In this document: piece by piece, positions 23,372 to 33,788 of the stretch
Layout: each line of letters starts with the position of its first letter
How positions within the stretch are numbered: position 1 is the first letter of the stretch
From: Usnea hakonensis
Lineage: Eukaryota > Ascomycota > Lecanoromycetes > Lecanorales > Parmeliaceae
Direction: 5' to 3'
Length of the DNA stretch: 64,000 nucleotides
Assembly: GCA_013423325.1 (NCBI GenBank)
Contig: BLJB01000131.1
Location: 59,699 to 123,698 of the forward strand
Notes under the pieces: model-generated
Told to the model about the DNA's origin: nothing
What the model saw: the letters and a program-made list of their open reading frames with translations, nothing else
The model's database searches: none
Program-made: the position numbers and the translations under genes

Positions 23372-25279
23372 CTAGAACACATCTTCATCGGCAGCGGCGT
23401 CGCCTGGACGGCTACTAGATTGTTCTTTCTCATCCCAATATACTGCGTGAATCAGTCAGCATTTTCCAGGCATTTTCAAAGAATGTAAAGTATCCGGTAC
23501 CGTGTGGCTTGATGAACCAACTCAAAATAAAAGCCAATCCAAATGTGGCTGCCAAACACACAAACACCGTTTGCGTAAAATTTCCAACTGTCTTTGCGTA
23601 GATTAGATTAAACACCGTCGGCGCCACAACGCGTGCTGAAGAATGCAGTAATCCCACCGCTCCCAGAACCTGCCCTGTGCGGTCTGGCGGAACATGTTTC
23701 GTCAATGCAGCCTGCAAGGTTGGCGACCCAATACCTCCTACGCTCGCGATTGCTCCGCAAAGTATGAAGAGGTTTCCATTTGTGACTGTAGAGTAGCCAA
23801 CATAACCCAATAGGTCGAAGGCAATGGCGGTACGTATGAAGCCTAGATCAATATTATCACATCCAGATAGTTCCTGAACAGACCCGCTCCGCGGACCACG
23901 AAGGATACGAGAGATCACAGGCATGATCACGACGAGCGTCATAACTCGACAAATATTGGTAATGGACACAAAGGCGCTCTTCTCTAAAGTGCCCCAGCCG
24001 AACACGTACCCTACATAGATAAGGACAACGGTCATGGATCCCATGGCCACGCCGAACATTATCGTATCGACAGCTGCAAGAAGGACTAAATTCTGGCGTA
24101 AGGCGGGATTAGTCCCTTCAGCTGTGGGCCAAAGGATAGTGAGAGGCTGGAACAAAGTCGTGACGATGGTGAGTGGCTTAAGGAGTAATGACAACCAACT
24201 TGAAGGCATTCGCTGTTCGTCTTCGCTGAAAGAACCAATCTTCTTCTGACGAGCGAGGAGTTGGCGCTCCTTGGTAAGGGACTCCGGAACGATAAAGAGA
24301 AGGAAAAAGAGAAACAGGCCGTGTGCTCCGAGGGCAATGTAGAAGATTGACAAAAGCTGGCCTGTAGCTTTGACGATGTAACCCGCAACGATCGGGCCAA
24401 AGGCTATGCCGCCGAAAAGAGTGGCCTGGTAGTATCCAAATACGACATGGCGCTTGTCGGGCGCAGTACAATCGCTGGCATAAGCATAGCTTAATGCCAT
24501 CGCTGCAATAAAGGAGCCAGAGAGCCCGTCAATAGCATAACCCAGGATGATCCAATAGACGGAAACGGTGTCCGGGCATCTCGCAACAACGATTATGATG
24601 CTTTCACACAACATCAGTCCAAGAACAGAGACTGACATGGTCAACTTGCGTCCGTAACGGTCTGAGAGCGTTCCTAGCATGGGGGTTGTAAACGCTGACA
24701 GCAGGCCCACTACAAGATTGCAATATAGAGTGAATTTTGACACTAACGACTGAACTTCTGGTATCCGGCATTGCGGGTTGTCGCTACCTAGCATGACCGG
24801 CATCATGTGGAAGGTTGGATCGTGAAGTGACTTCTCGGCAAAGTACTCCTTACACATAAGGGAGATGATGAGGTCTACTCTTGGGACGATTGTGCCGCCA
24901 AAGGCTAAGGTGAAGAGGAAGAAGGGAGGAAGGAGCCAGAAAATCTATATAAATCGTTCAGATTGTACACGTTCATATCTGGTTGGAAATATCTCACGGA
25001 TGGTTTATTCCACCACGGCCGGCCCTCAAAATCTCCCTCTCCGTCCCATTTCGGTGTGCGCCCTGTTTCGCCGTGCCTATCTTCAGAGACGTCTCTACCT
25101 TCATTTTCATGATCGGGCAACAGCAGAGGAGTCTCTTCGTCGTGGTTGTTTCTCTCAGATGCAAAGTCGGCTTCCTCTGTATCATGCCTCTTCTGCGTAG
25201 ACCGATGTGTAGAGCGCGAGCGCATCTGTTCAAGGCCATTGATTTCCGCATCGGCTTCGAATATTTCTTCATTCTCCAT
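23372..25279 (-). CDS. MFS transporter (DHA1/TetA-like)
   Basis: Proton-coupled membrane transporter, probably of drugs or small metabolites. Three exons: 25279-24998, 24944-23501, 23442-23372; introns of 53 and 58 bp, 598 residues. An acidic, polar cytosolic leader of about 95 residues precedes the first membrane span (WLLPPFFLFTLAFGGTIVP). Motif A of the major facilitator superfamily is GTLSDRYGRKLTM. Further spans follow, with a cytosolic central loop (KERQLLARQKKIGSF), and the tail after FIKPH is acidic. The last exon is chosen because skipping the third small intron would replace a normal hydrophilic tail with an unrelated short extension. Substrate unknown. Confidence 0.88.
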
Positions 25280-25815
25280 CTTTGAGGTTGGTGTCCGTGG
25301 TCCGGAAGACTGTTGCCTACTTCTCGGCGCGTCAAGAAGGAGGCTTGAACAAGTCTTTTTTCAGAAAGGAGAGGTAATCGAGGTGATGGATATTGACCTA
25401 ATCATAATCATCTTGTCTTGAGGGTAGAGTACGTGCATGTACGTAGCTGCAATGAAGCTGTAATGCGTTGTCCCAGGACACTGTTTCCGAATTCTGCATC
25501 ATTTATCTGCTTACATGTTTTGTCTCAGCTGAGACGACAAAATCAAGGACGTCACCCACATCTCGGCTTTCGGACATACCGGATTGCAAAGCACCGCTGG
25601 CGGCTGAATTGATTTCTAATAAAGTAGGACTCGCCTTTAAAGATATGACAATTGTAATTTGGATACAACGAATTACTCATTGCTCAATTCAGTCTATGCA
25701 CAATTCTACTACAACATCATTAACAAGTGCAGTACTAGAACGTTAGACTCCCCCATATCATACAAGGTGATCTTTGGATACAGAACCATGTTTCGAATCC
25801 CTCAAGCAATGCTAT
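25280..25815. other. Intergenic spacer
   Basis: 536 bp upstream of the MFS gene and downstream of the repeat-protein gene. AT-rich in places; no coding region or repeat recognised. Confidence 0.5.
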
Positions 25816-26695
25816 TCAAATGTTCAAGATCACCCCCACTCCAAACATCAACGCGGCCATCCCTGCTGCCACCGTCTTCGTCGGCACCGCAGCTCCCGTG
25901 AAGGCAGCTGGGTTTCCGTTGGGACCACCATTGGTACCATTGTAGCCCGCTAACCCTCCTGTGCCTGTAGCTTTTGCATAGCCTGAAGAAGGTACGGAGC
26001 CACTTGAAGTCCCGGTAGCATTGGCGCCCCCCTCCAAGTCATTATCGATAATGCTCAGAGCCTCGTTGACTATGGACCCGATATCACTCTGAAGAGGTGC
26101 TGAGATATCGGTAACCCAAGAAGGTAGCGCTGTCGCGGTGACAATGTTTTCGAGAAAGCCGGCAGGATTCGTTTCAAACGCCTGTTGCACGCTTGTTGGG
26201 ACGGCCGTCATCAAATTGGATATAGCCGAAGCAATTTCGGGCTCTTCTGCTATTTTCTGAAGATAACCTTCCACATCGCCCACCGCTTTGGCGGGTTTGG
26301 CAACAAGCGTCCCGAGAGAGTCAACGACAGGTGTAGGGACGGCAGACACCCAAGCTGGGATGTTGTCACTGCCAGCGGCCTGATCAATCAATTCTTCAGG
26401 ATTTTCTTGAGCTTCTTGGACCACGCTGCTCGGGATTGCTGTTACGAGAGCGGCTACGTCTGCCTGGAAGGTCGGGTTCGCTTCAAGGGTTGTGAAAAAG
26501 CCCTCAATCTCATTCAGAACTTTAGTTTCCTTCAGGGAATAGACGTTAGCGAGCCTATCGATCGGCCTTGAAATGATAGTGAGAAACGGAATTTTCAACG
26601 AATAATACCTCGGGGACGTCAATGTTGAAATCGTTGGACTGGGCAAAGGCGAAAGTAGAGAGGAGAGCAACACTGATGACGATTTTGGAACGCAT
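25816..26695 (-). CDS. Secreted, probably GPI-anchored repeat protein
   Basis: Two exons (26695-26609 and 26529-25816) join across a 79 bp intron with an exact GCTAAC branch site, giving 266 residues. A clear signal peptide (MRSKIVISVALLSTFAFA) is followed by two diverged repeats of about 70-80 residues. Each has a helical segment, a proline-led turn and an Asn-Pro block: ANPTFQADVAALVTAIPSSV ... ENPEELID, and EEPEIASAISNLMTAVPTSV ... TNPAGFLEN. A Gly/Ser/Asn-rich linker precedes a hydrophobic C-terminal tail (VAAGMAALMFGVGVILNI) typical of a GPI-attachment signal. It is likely a cell-wall or plasma-membrane surface protein. The helical ..F..DV..L..A.P.S.. repeats occur in small secreted fungal proteins, but I cannot name a family. 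Confidence 0.8.
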
Positions 26696-27554
26696 GTTTG
26701 CGGTAGAAGAATATCGGGTGGAAACGCGGCGATTGAGTGTGATGTGGAAAAAGAGAAGTAGGTGACGAGTTCGCCAAAGCCAGACAGCCAAGGGCGAATT
26801 CAGATAGGTTCCTCTTGAGGAAGGCGCGACTTAAGAGACTATGTGGACGTGCAGGATGGGATATTGTTGTGGAATGCTAGAAAGGAATATAATTGTAATC
26901 ACCAAGCAACGTGTCTCTCGATGTCTCATATACCTCATCCGTGTTGTAGTCATAGACCGCCAAACTCTAACAGATTGAAATGTTGGCTCTATACCAGATA
27001 CGAAACGAAGAGGCCCGTCATAAAGTAAGAGGCCACACCCTCGAACTCGACTTGAGCCTCATGGGGCCGCTGCTTGCAGTTAAACCTCGCATCTGAATAT
27101 CTCATTAGCTGAATACGTAAAATCCTATACAAGCCGGCTTGTAGGGCGGAGCGTTTTGAGTGTCACTGACCGAAAGCGGCAACGTCCAAAAGAAAGTTAC
27201 CTTACTTTTATACACTGAAGCTGGACGCGCTAACCCCATTCGCCACGGTATTTTTTCAGTCATCTCCCCCTTATCCTCACCTTACGGTTTCCTTTGGGGA
27301 TAGATGGCCTTTTTGAAGAGGAGTGGACTGCTCTGGGCCTTTGGCCTGTCCCGCAGTATAATTATCGACTTCACACGCACACATTCCTACCCTTACCCAT
27401 ACCATCATCCTTACCACCGCATTCTTGAATATCAAGGTACTCAGATAGGTGAAATATCAACATCTTGCTTCTAACGCGACTGTCTAGTTCCCATTTCAAC
27501 CAACACAATGGCCTGTTCCTGGTCTACGTAAAGCTTCTGTCAACTCCTTCGGGT
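26696..27554. other. Spacer before the degenerate metabolic island
   Basis: Promoter side of the GPI-protein gene, followed by sequence with no recognised gene. From about 27465 an open frame leads into the polyketide synthase remnant, but the first 30 codons do not resemble a ketosynthase. Confidence 0.45.
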
Positions 27555-28560
27555 ACGGTCCTGGACAATGCCGCCCACTATCTTCGTGAACGGGGCCTGG
27601 CTGAAAATCATTGTACTATCCTTGCACCAAGGCTCCCAACGGTTGAACCGTTGGTTCAAAAAGCCTGAACTGGTTCAAATAAGACCATATACACGGTTGG
27701 TAGTCGGTTGAAAAACATAAACCGTTGAACCAGTAGTTGAACGGTTCAACTACTGGTTTAGGCCAAAAAATCGCCATAATAGACCAAAAAATCTATTACT
27801 TCTATACCTCGTATATTAGAGATTTATAAAGGTAGTAGGAGGCCCTACTACTCCGGATTTATATCACGAAATATAGTAGTATATTAAATAATGGCTACGA
27901 ATTGTGGCTTCTCTACGGAGAGACCTACTAGCGCTAAGCCTATTCGGGCTAATCACCTTTTTGGCGCTAACCCGAAGAAGCTTAGCCTTGATAAATCTGA
28001 GAGAATTCTGAACCAACAGTTGAACCAGTCCACTAACTACTTGTATATAGTAGAAACCAACCAACCAACTACCAAATTGAACTGGTTCAACTATTAGTTA
28101 GCTGGTTCGTGGTTCAACCGTTGGGAGCCTTGCCTTGCACCAGTGAATGGTGAAGCATCCACAGGGCAAAGTCGCGTGTGCAACGCCAAAAGAGCCCTAG
28201 AAGAAAACCGTTCGGAGTCTCCCGCTACAAAGCCACTGGTATGGTCTGTAGCTGACAAAACCGGTCTAAATCGCCTTGCTGTGGCCTACGCTAACCATTT
28301 TGCTCATGGGGAGATTGATAACGACGACGTTTTCGCTTACTTGAATGATCTGGCTTTTACGCTTAGCACCCGGAGAAGCTTTCTTCCTTGGAGATCTTTC
28401 GTCGTCGTCGCGGACTCAATCCAAATTCTACAAATATTGGCTTTTAACCTGTCTCCTGCCGTGAGGTATATCCACGACTTGGGTTCATCTTCACTGGACA
28501 AGGAGCACAATGGTGTTCATGCTTTTCCAAGAACTTTTCTGACAGCTTTTAGATGAAATC
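27555..28560 (+). pseudogene. Polyketide synthase KS-AT fragment, interrupted by a MITE
   Basis: A remnant of a highly reducing fungal PKS. Homology begins at the very end of the ketosynthase domain (TVLDNAAHYLRERGL). It continues through the KS-AT linker (WSVADKTGLNRLAVAYA ... FTLSTRRSFLPWRSF) and reaches the first residues of the acyltransferase domain (LGFIFTGQGAQW, 28478-28513), which lie one frame off the linker. Soon after, all frames close. The rest of KS and everything beyond the AT start are absent. The hAT-type element at 27628-28132 is inserted inside the linker; discounting it and one target duplication leaves the flanking frame open. Truncation at both ends and the frameshift make it non-functional. 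Confidence 0.8.
27628..28132. mobile_element. Non-autonomous hAT-type MITE, 505 bp
   Basis: Perfect 22 bp terminal inverted repeats (starting CAAGGCTCCCAACGG at 27628 and ending CCGTTGGGAGCCTTG at 28132) are flanked by an exact 8 bp direct repeat CCTTGCAC (27620-27627 and 28133-28140). An 8 bp target-site duplication is diagnostic of the hAT superfamily. Subterminal regions carry many short GGTTCAA/TTGAACC words in both orientations, as expected of transposase-binding sites; the centre is AT-rich. It has no transposase; short open frames inside show no domain. The exact repeats and duplication suggest a fairly recent insertion. Confidence 0.92.
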
Positions 28561-28632
28561 GTTTCACTAGGGATGTTGGCTCTCGGACATGTCCTCCTAC
28601 AGAATGTGAACATCCTCTAACGAGCCGAGACA

Positions 28633-29420
28633 TCATGTATCTAAGGAGATACACTTGGAGAGCTTTGTCAGAGCCTTCCTGCGCTTTCCTCGACTGAGGA
28701 AGGGTCCAACATCATACTCCCTAATATAGTATTCTGGGTCCGCCGGGAGATCTTTCTCGGTCTGACTATATCCGTTACCTAGCCAAGCGAAACGATTACC
28801 GTTATATCTAATGTCGAAATCATCAGCTCTAATTTCCGAGAGAGCTTCTATAAAATGTAGTCCGCTACCCGGCCAAAGGATAAGAGCGACTTTGTCAGCG
28901 GTTCCCTTCTTATACCACGAACGACAATCATCTGCCCATACAGTCTTATCCACGACTTTCTCCACATGATCCAAAAAGTCCTCAACAGCCTCCCACCTAG
29001 GTGAAAAAGAGTGTATGTTCTCGGTCTGCCAACGGTCGCAAAATTTGAGCATATACTCGGCTTGACATTCTATTTAATTGATCAGTATTGCATAAATCTT
29101 CTTATAATGTTTGGAGATTGACGTGCCTATGGCTGAAATATAGCTCCCACTGGCGAAAGGATTATTTGGCCCGAAAAATAAGAAATAATTCGGAAATTCG
29201 GGGATTGCGGTTGCCATGTAGGCCTTGGTAGATTGTGCCCACTCGGTTTGTAAATTCTTTCCATGGGCCCCCACCAGAGGAAACTGAGGTTTATAGGAGG
29301 TATCGAAGCCTGTGGCACATATGAGAATGTCCAGAGCATGCTCTTGGCCTTCATGATCACGATGACTACCATTGATAGAAAGAGCCACGCATTCAAGAGA
29401 CGTGTGACAGTCCAAGCACT
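28633..29420 (-). pseudogene. C-terminal half of a Baeyer-Villiger monooxygenase
   Basis: Flavin- and NADPH-dependent enzymes of this family insert oxygen next to a ketone. Only the distal part remains. It starts near the ALDILICATGFDTSY motif, then FPNYFLFFGPNNPFASGSY and, after an intron (29126-29070), DRWQTENIHSF, TVWADDCRSWYKK, LWPGSGLHFIEA and FDIRYNGNRFAWLG, to the stop at 28633. The FAD GxGxxG, BVMO fingerprint and NADPH motifs are missing because the sequence runs into a P450 fragment on the opposite strand at about 29400. The intron that restores the family alignment has a GC donor (GCACGT) rather than GT. The remaining exons have no stop. Confidence 0.85.
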
Positions 29421-30610
29421 GACGCCAAAATCTATCAGACGACTCGAGGAATTGATGTTAAAGAACATCCGTGACTTTTGTCGACTTTTACTCGATGACA
29501 CAAGTCCAGCCGGGGAGTGGAGCTCTGCTAGAAATATGTCTCTTACGGTTCCGTATGCACTTTCCGACATCATGGGAGACGTTACCTTCTCTCGCAACTG
29601 GGAGACCCAGAGTAGCTCAAAGAATCGCCACATTCTTAGTCTCCTCCCACAAGGTACATGCGGAATAAACATGGTGAGCTCCCTGTGGTGCGCTACGTAA
29701 GAATTGTAAATTCTTTGACTTACATTTGCAATTAGTCAGGCCACATGCCTGCCCTTATCCGTCTAAAATTTGATCGATTACTATTCCCAAAGCTCATAAG
29801 CGAGATCCATCAGTTCCAGGCTCTGAGTAAGTCACAGTCCGACTGGCGTGTTGCACAAGGGAACGCCCTTGGCCAGAAAGATATGTTCAGCGCCCTCATG
29901 GAAGCTAGAGATCCAGAGACTAATCGTGGATATACCAATAATGGACTCGTAGCTGAGGCTGGTATCTTGATCGTCGCGGGTTCTGATACAACAGCAACAA
30001 GTCTCACGGCTACATTATTTTATTTGCTACACTACTCTGCTATCCTCTCTCGTCTTCAGGCTGAGATTTGCGATAAGTTAAGCAACGTCGACGAGATCCG
30101 TATCGGACAATAATTAAGCTCATGCACCTTTTTGTTTGCATGTATCGACGAGGCCATGCGCCTTTCCCCCGCCGTAGGCGCTCTGTTGCCTCGAGAAATC
30201 CTTGAAGGTGGCTTGATTGTGGATGGCGAGTATTTTCCCGCAGGTGTTGACATCGGCGTACCGATATACAGTGTGCATCACCACGAGGCATATTATCCCG
30301 AGCCTTTCGAGTTCAAACCAGAGGTGGCTTTCACAATCCAACTCCGCCGAGAACTCAACAAGCCTTGCACGAAGCGCCCTCAGCCCTTTTGGCATCGGCA
30401 GGACCGCCTGTGTAGGGGAATATTTAGCGTACCAGGAGATGGCAATCATGCTTGTGGTTATACGATCTTCGACTGCAGCCAGGCACAACGCGTGGCGAGG
30501 GCCACCCAAGCCTGGGGAAGGATAGGATGAGGGCAAAGGAATTCCAGCTGTATGATAAGTTTGTCAGCACACACGATGGTCCTATGGTGGAGTTCAAGTC
30601 TCGTCTATGA
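29400..30610 (+). pseudogene. Cytochrome P450 pseudogene, N-terminally truncated
   Basis: P450 homology starts around the C-helix (RRVTVQALTPKSIRRLEE), so the membrane anchor and first quarter are missing. An intact GT-AG intron spans 29674-29735. The I-helix motif AGSDTTAT is present and the K-helix region is seen (ACIDEAMRLSPAVG). Lesions: an in-frame TAA at 30111-30113 between EIRIGQ and the next conserved block; a frameshift near 30323 after FEFKPE; and another between about 30490 and 30527, before the C-terminal EFQLYDKF block that ends at 30610. The heme loop reads FGIGRTACVG, so the conserved Arg two residues before the Cys is Thr. The 5' end abuts the truncated monooxygenase head to head. 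Confidence 0.88.
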
Positions 30611-31286
30611 AACATTAGGGGTTGGTATAAGCAGGCATTCCTCTTCGGCTTTTCTTGCGTCCATTATTCTGATAATTTTGGCGCTCAGAATTCAAGATTT
30701 CATAGTGAAGAAGATTCTAGGATACGAACAATTTTCCATCCATGTACTCTGACCCAGCTTTACACGTAATCGATCTCTGAACGAATCGACGTCTCGAGGG
30801 GAGCCCAACAGTAAGATTTCTCTGAACGTAGTACTGGCTACAAATTTTCTGCCAATTAGGAGAGCCAATGAATCTCAACGCCTTCATTCAGTATCTAACG
30901 CGTCGCTGGGGGCGTAAAGCATAAGAGTCGTATGCTATGTCAAAAATTTCAAAGAATAACTGCAATACTTGTATCGACAAATGCGCTATCTGGTAAGTAT
31001 GTAGCGTGAGATTTGTAGCGACACGTTGGATAAGAGAGTGATTATTAGTACAATTTATATAGATAAGGTAAAGTAATCTGCAGATTATCAGTAATGATTA
31101 AATATTGAGCAAGGATCCGTCTCGTCTACCACGATTAATTGTTGTCCTTTAGTCGAGGTGTGGCGGAAGAGGCATGGGCTCCACGCTTCAATCTTGGAAG
31201 TTTTCATCAACAGATCATAATCATAAAGGAAGGTTTCAATTCTAAAAACGTCGCTCCCAGATTTCCTGCTCTTTATCATCTTGCCC
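30611..31286. other. Spacer inside the degenerate island
   Basis: 676 bp between the P450 pseudogene and the 3' end of the short-chain dehydrogenase. It is AT-rich around 31030-31130. No coding remnant or repeat terminus recognised. Confidence 0.45.
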
Positions 31287-32283
31287 TCATGACTCGAATT
31301 TGGTATCGGTACTTACATGTTCCCACTCGTCACAGATCCTGATAATCTCCGAACATCTTTCGCGCATTATATCAAATGCGTCCGTACCAACAGGAAGTCT
31401 GTTAGGTAGAGTCTTTCCAGCAGCTTCACCCTCACCCCGAACTACATCCACAATGCAGTCCGTCGCCTTTTTAGGATCCCCTGGCTGGTTTTCATGGAGG
31501 GAGGCAACCCTCGCTTGGTACCCCTTATTGAACTCAGCATAGTCTGGTATACTTGGTACCCCGAACTTGATGTTGCCTGGAGCAAAGATCTTGGTTCGAT
31601 AGTAGCCTGGTGTAACAAGGCAGCACTGGATACCAAAGGGGGAGACTTCTTCCCTAAGACAATCTACCACGACTAGTAGGATTATCTGGATTAGCTTGTG
31701 GAACAAAGTACTCTGATTATATACGCGTCGAGCTAATCCGCGAAAAAGTTACTTACTTTCGAGCGCACCTTTACTAGAAGAGTAAGTAGCAGCTCCAACA
31801 GCACCTCCGTAAGCACCAATAGAGCTCATAAATAATAGTACACCTTTACGCTTTTCTCTAAAATGTGGTAGTAGGGCACGGGTGAGATTGATCGGACCAA
31901 ATAGATTGGTTTCGAATCCTCTAAGGAGTCTCTCGTGACTGCGTGTAATCACTTAAGTAAATAACGAACCGCTTAGGAGAAGATTCGAGACCATACTCAA
32001 GCTCCTCTACTAACGCACCCTCAATGTATGCAGCATTGTTGACGAGTATATCGATTCCTCCATATATAGCTAATGCCTCTTGAACTTTAGAATCGAGCTG
32101 GGACTGAGTAGCACGAACGTCAAGGTCGAGAATTGCGGCTCCGGCCTTTTCAAGAGATTGAAGACGATCTTTGGCCTGCCTCGCTGTAGCTATAACTCGG
32201 TCGCCTCGTTCAAGAATGCTGTGGACAAACTGTTCCCCGAAGCCAGAGGAGGTACCCGTCACGAGCCAAGTGAGTTGAGGCAT
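31287..32283 (-). CDS. Classical short-chain dehydrogenase/reductase
   Basis: NAD(P)H-dependent oxidoreductase of unknown substrate. Three exons (32283-31997, 31938-31757, 31672-31287) with introns of 58 and 84 bp give 284 residues, all phases consistent. Motifs: cofactor-binding TGTSSGFG (residues 9-16), NNAAYIEG, FETNLFGPINLTRALLPHF, catalytic Ser in MSSIGAYGG, active-site YSSSK and the post-catalytic PGYYRT. No stop, frameshift or missing key residue, in contrast to its neighbours on both sides. The start is the ATG at 32283; the frame continues 15 nt upstream without another ATG. It may be the last functional gene of a former cluster or a later addition. Confidence 0.88.
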
Positions 32284-32816
32284 GTTGGTCTGGTTCACAG
32301 TAGGGTAGTAGATGTAGGTCCAACAGAGGACCGTAGATGGCAGAAAAATGGCGTACCCATGCTATCTAATACGAGAAATGCCCGTCAAATAAAATCTGCC
32401 TCATGTGGGCTGCACACCCTTTCAGCTCAGCTGATGCATGTACGATGATCTCAGCAATCCTACAACTTATCCCGTGATAACAATGATACGAATTGCTGTG
32501 GCTCAAAAATCAAAAATCAAAATGGCGGAATTCTACGGAGCTCCGGCAAAGCACGCTGACAAACTTGTAAACATCTTAGCGCGCTACCGTGAGCACCCAT
32601 TCAACTCACAGGGAGCTTACATGCATCGAAAAGGTGTTGGCACGTATGAAACCATTCTAGATACAATTCCAAATCAGCATTAAACGAGCAACAGAAATAA
32701 TTGCCGAAGCCAGAGTCCGGAGTCATCTGCACACCTCAGACCGATTCTGGAGTACATTCCGGATACTTTCGCTGGTGCAGCCTTCTAATCGATTAGACCT
32801 ATGTTCCAGGACGTGG
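32284..32816. other. Spacer upstream of the dehydrogenase
   Basis: Holds the presumed dehydrogenase promoter. A short open frame at 32438-32683 (plus) contains MAEFYGAPAKHADKLVNI, which could be a decayed N-terminal part of the P450 fragment that follows, but the match is too weak to claim. Confidence 0.35.
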
Positions 32817-33475
32817 GAGTAGACCCCCGGATTCACAGTTGATCATGGCCTTCACCGTCTACGGCGTGAAGCCTTGAGTCCTTTTTTCAGCAAACGCAAC
32901 GTTACACTAATGGAACCGCTTGTCAAGGCCAAACTCCAACGACTATGTAAAAGATTGGAAGAACATATGAAGCTAAGGACTCCTATCAATCTTACTGTGG
33001 CTTCCTTAGCTCTTACAATGGACATCCTTTCCGAGTACGCATTCCATGAAGACTTTGGCTCATTAAACCAAGGAGACTTCAACGTGAAATGGAGAGACAC
33101 TATTCTTAGCATAATGCGAGCGCTTCCAGCGGTTCGCCCCTTCGGATGGCTCTTGATGGTAGCCAAAGCTTTACCTCAGAACATTAGACGTCTTATAACT
33201 CCTGATATGAGTCAATTGATACAATGGAAAGAGGTAAGCTTGTCGAATCTTCTCCAGGCGTTCTCTTTCTCGTTCGCGTTTGACAGGCGAACAAATGCAA
33301 TGACCGGGGACTAAGAACACCATTGTAGCATATCACGATGCGAGTCAAGGAAGTGCTCTCTGAAGAGGTTACATACAGCAATGAGAATCCCAAGCAGCGG
33401 ACCCTCTTCGAAGAATTGCGAGACAATCCGAATCTGCCTCAGGAGGAGAAGACTTTGAAGCGCCTTAGAACACGC
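32817..33475 (+). pseudogene. Cytochrome P450 fragment (N-terminal half)
   Basis: Starts abruptly at the C-helix region (VDHGLHRLRREALSPFFSK), with a stop just upstream in that frame. It runs through LTVASLALTMDILSEYAF and MRALPAVRPFGWLLMVAKAL to an intact intron (33234-33286). After the splice an in-frame TAG (near 33326) precedes the continuing P450 sequence (MRVKEVLSEEV, TLFEELRDNPNLPQEEKTLKRL). Homology ends there: the I-helix, ExxR and heme loop are absent, and condensation-domain-like sequence begins within a few bases. It is a different P450 from the one at 29400-30610, because the two overlap in family position. Confidence 0.82.
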
Positions 33476-33483
33476 CTGGAAAA

Positions 33484-33788
33484 CGATGCGTTACGATTAC
33501 CCCCAGATCGCGGCCTTTGAAAGTCGGGAAAACACTTACAGATACGAGGTTCCCGACCCCAGTACTCTAGATTGCTGGCTCTCATCTACCTATAAGATAG
33601 AGCTGGATGTGATTGATTTCTGGATAGGTGTCGAAATGTTGACCCGGCAAATGATGGTATATGTGTGGACTCGAGGAAATAAATTGAAGCTTAGTATCTG
33701 CTACAATGAGTCTTTCTATGCGAGGGATCTCGTTGAGCGATTCCTAGAATCTACTAAAAGGGAACTGGTGGAAGGACTAGGGATATAG
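33484..33788 (+). pseudogene. C-terminal remnant of a condensation-like domain
   Basis: An open frame of about 100 codons resembling the end of an NRPS condensation or related acyltransferase domain: LDVIDFWIGVEML, then VWTRGNKLKLSICYNESFYARDLVERFLES, with a stop. The NxSFY...V..F pattern is typical of the last strands and helix of such domains. The catalytic HHxxxDG part is absent, and the left boundary coincides with the end of the P450 fragment. It could be the tail of a PKS-NRPS or a stand-alone condensation enzyme; the family call is moderate. Confidence 0.5.

Noticed and set aside
27891..28097. Open frame inside the hAT element
   Set aside because: Made largely of the element's subterminal repeats; no transposase similarity.
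32438..32683. 81-codon frame upstream of the second P450 fragment
   Set aside because: Only a vague resemblance to a P450 N-terminal region; not enough to extend the pseudogene.
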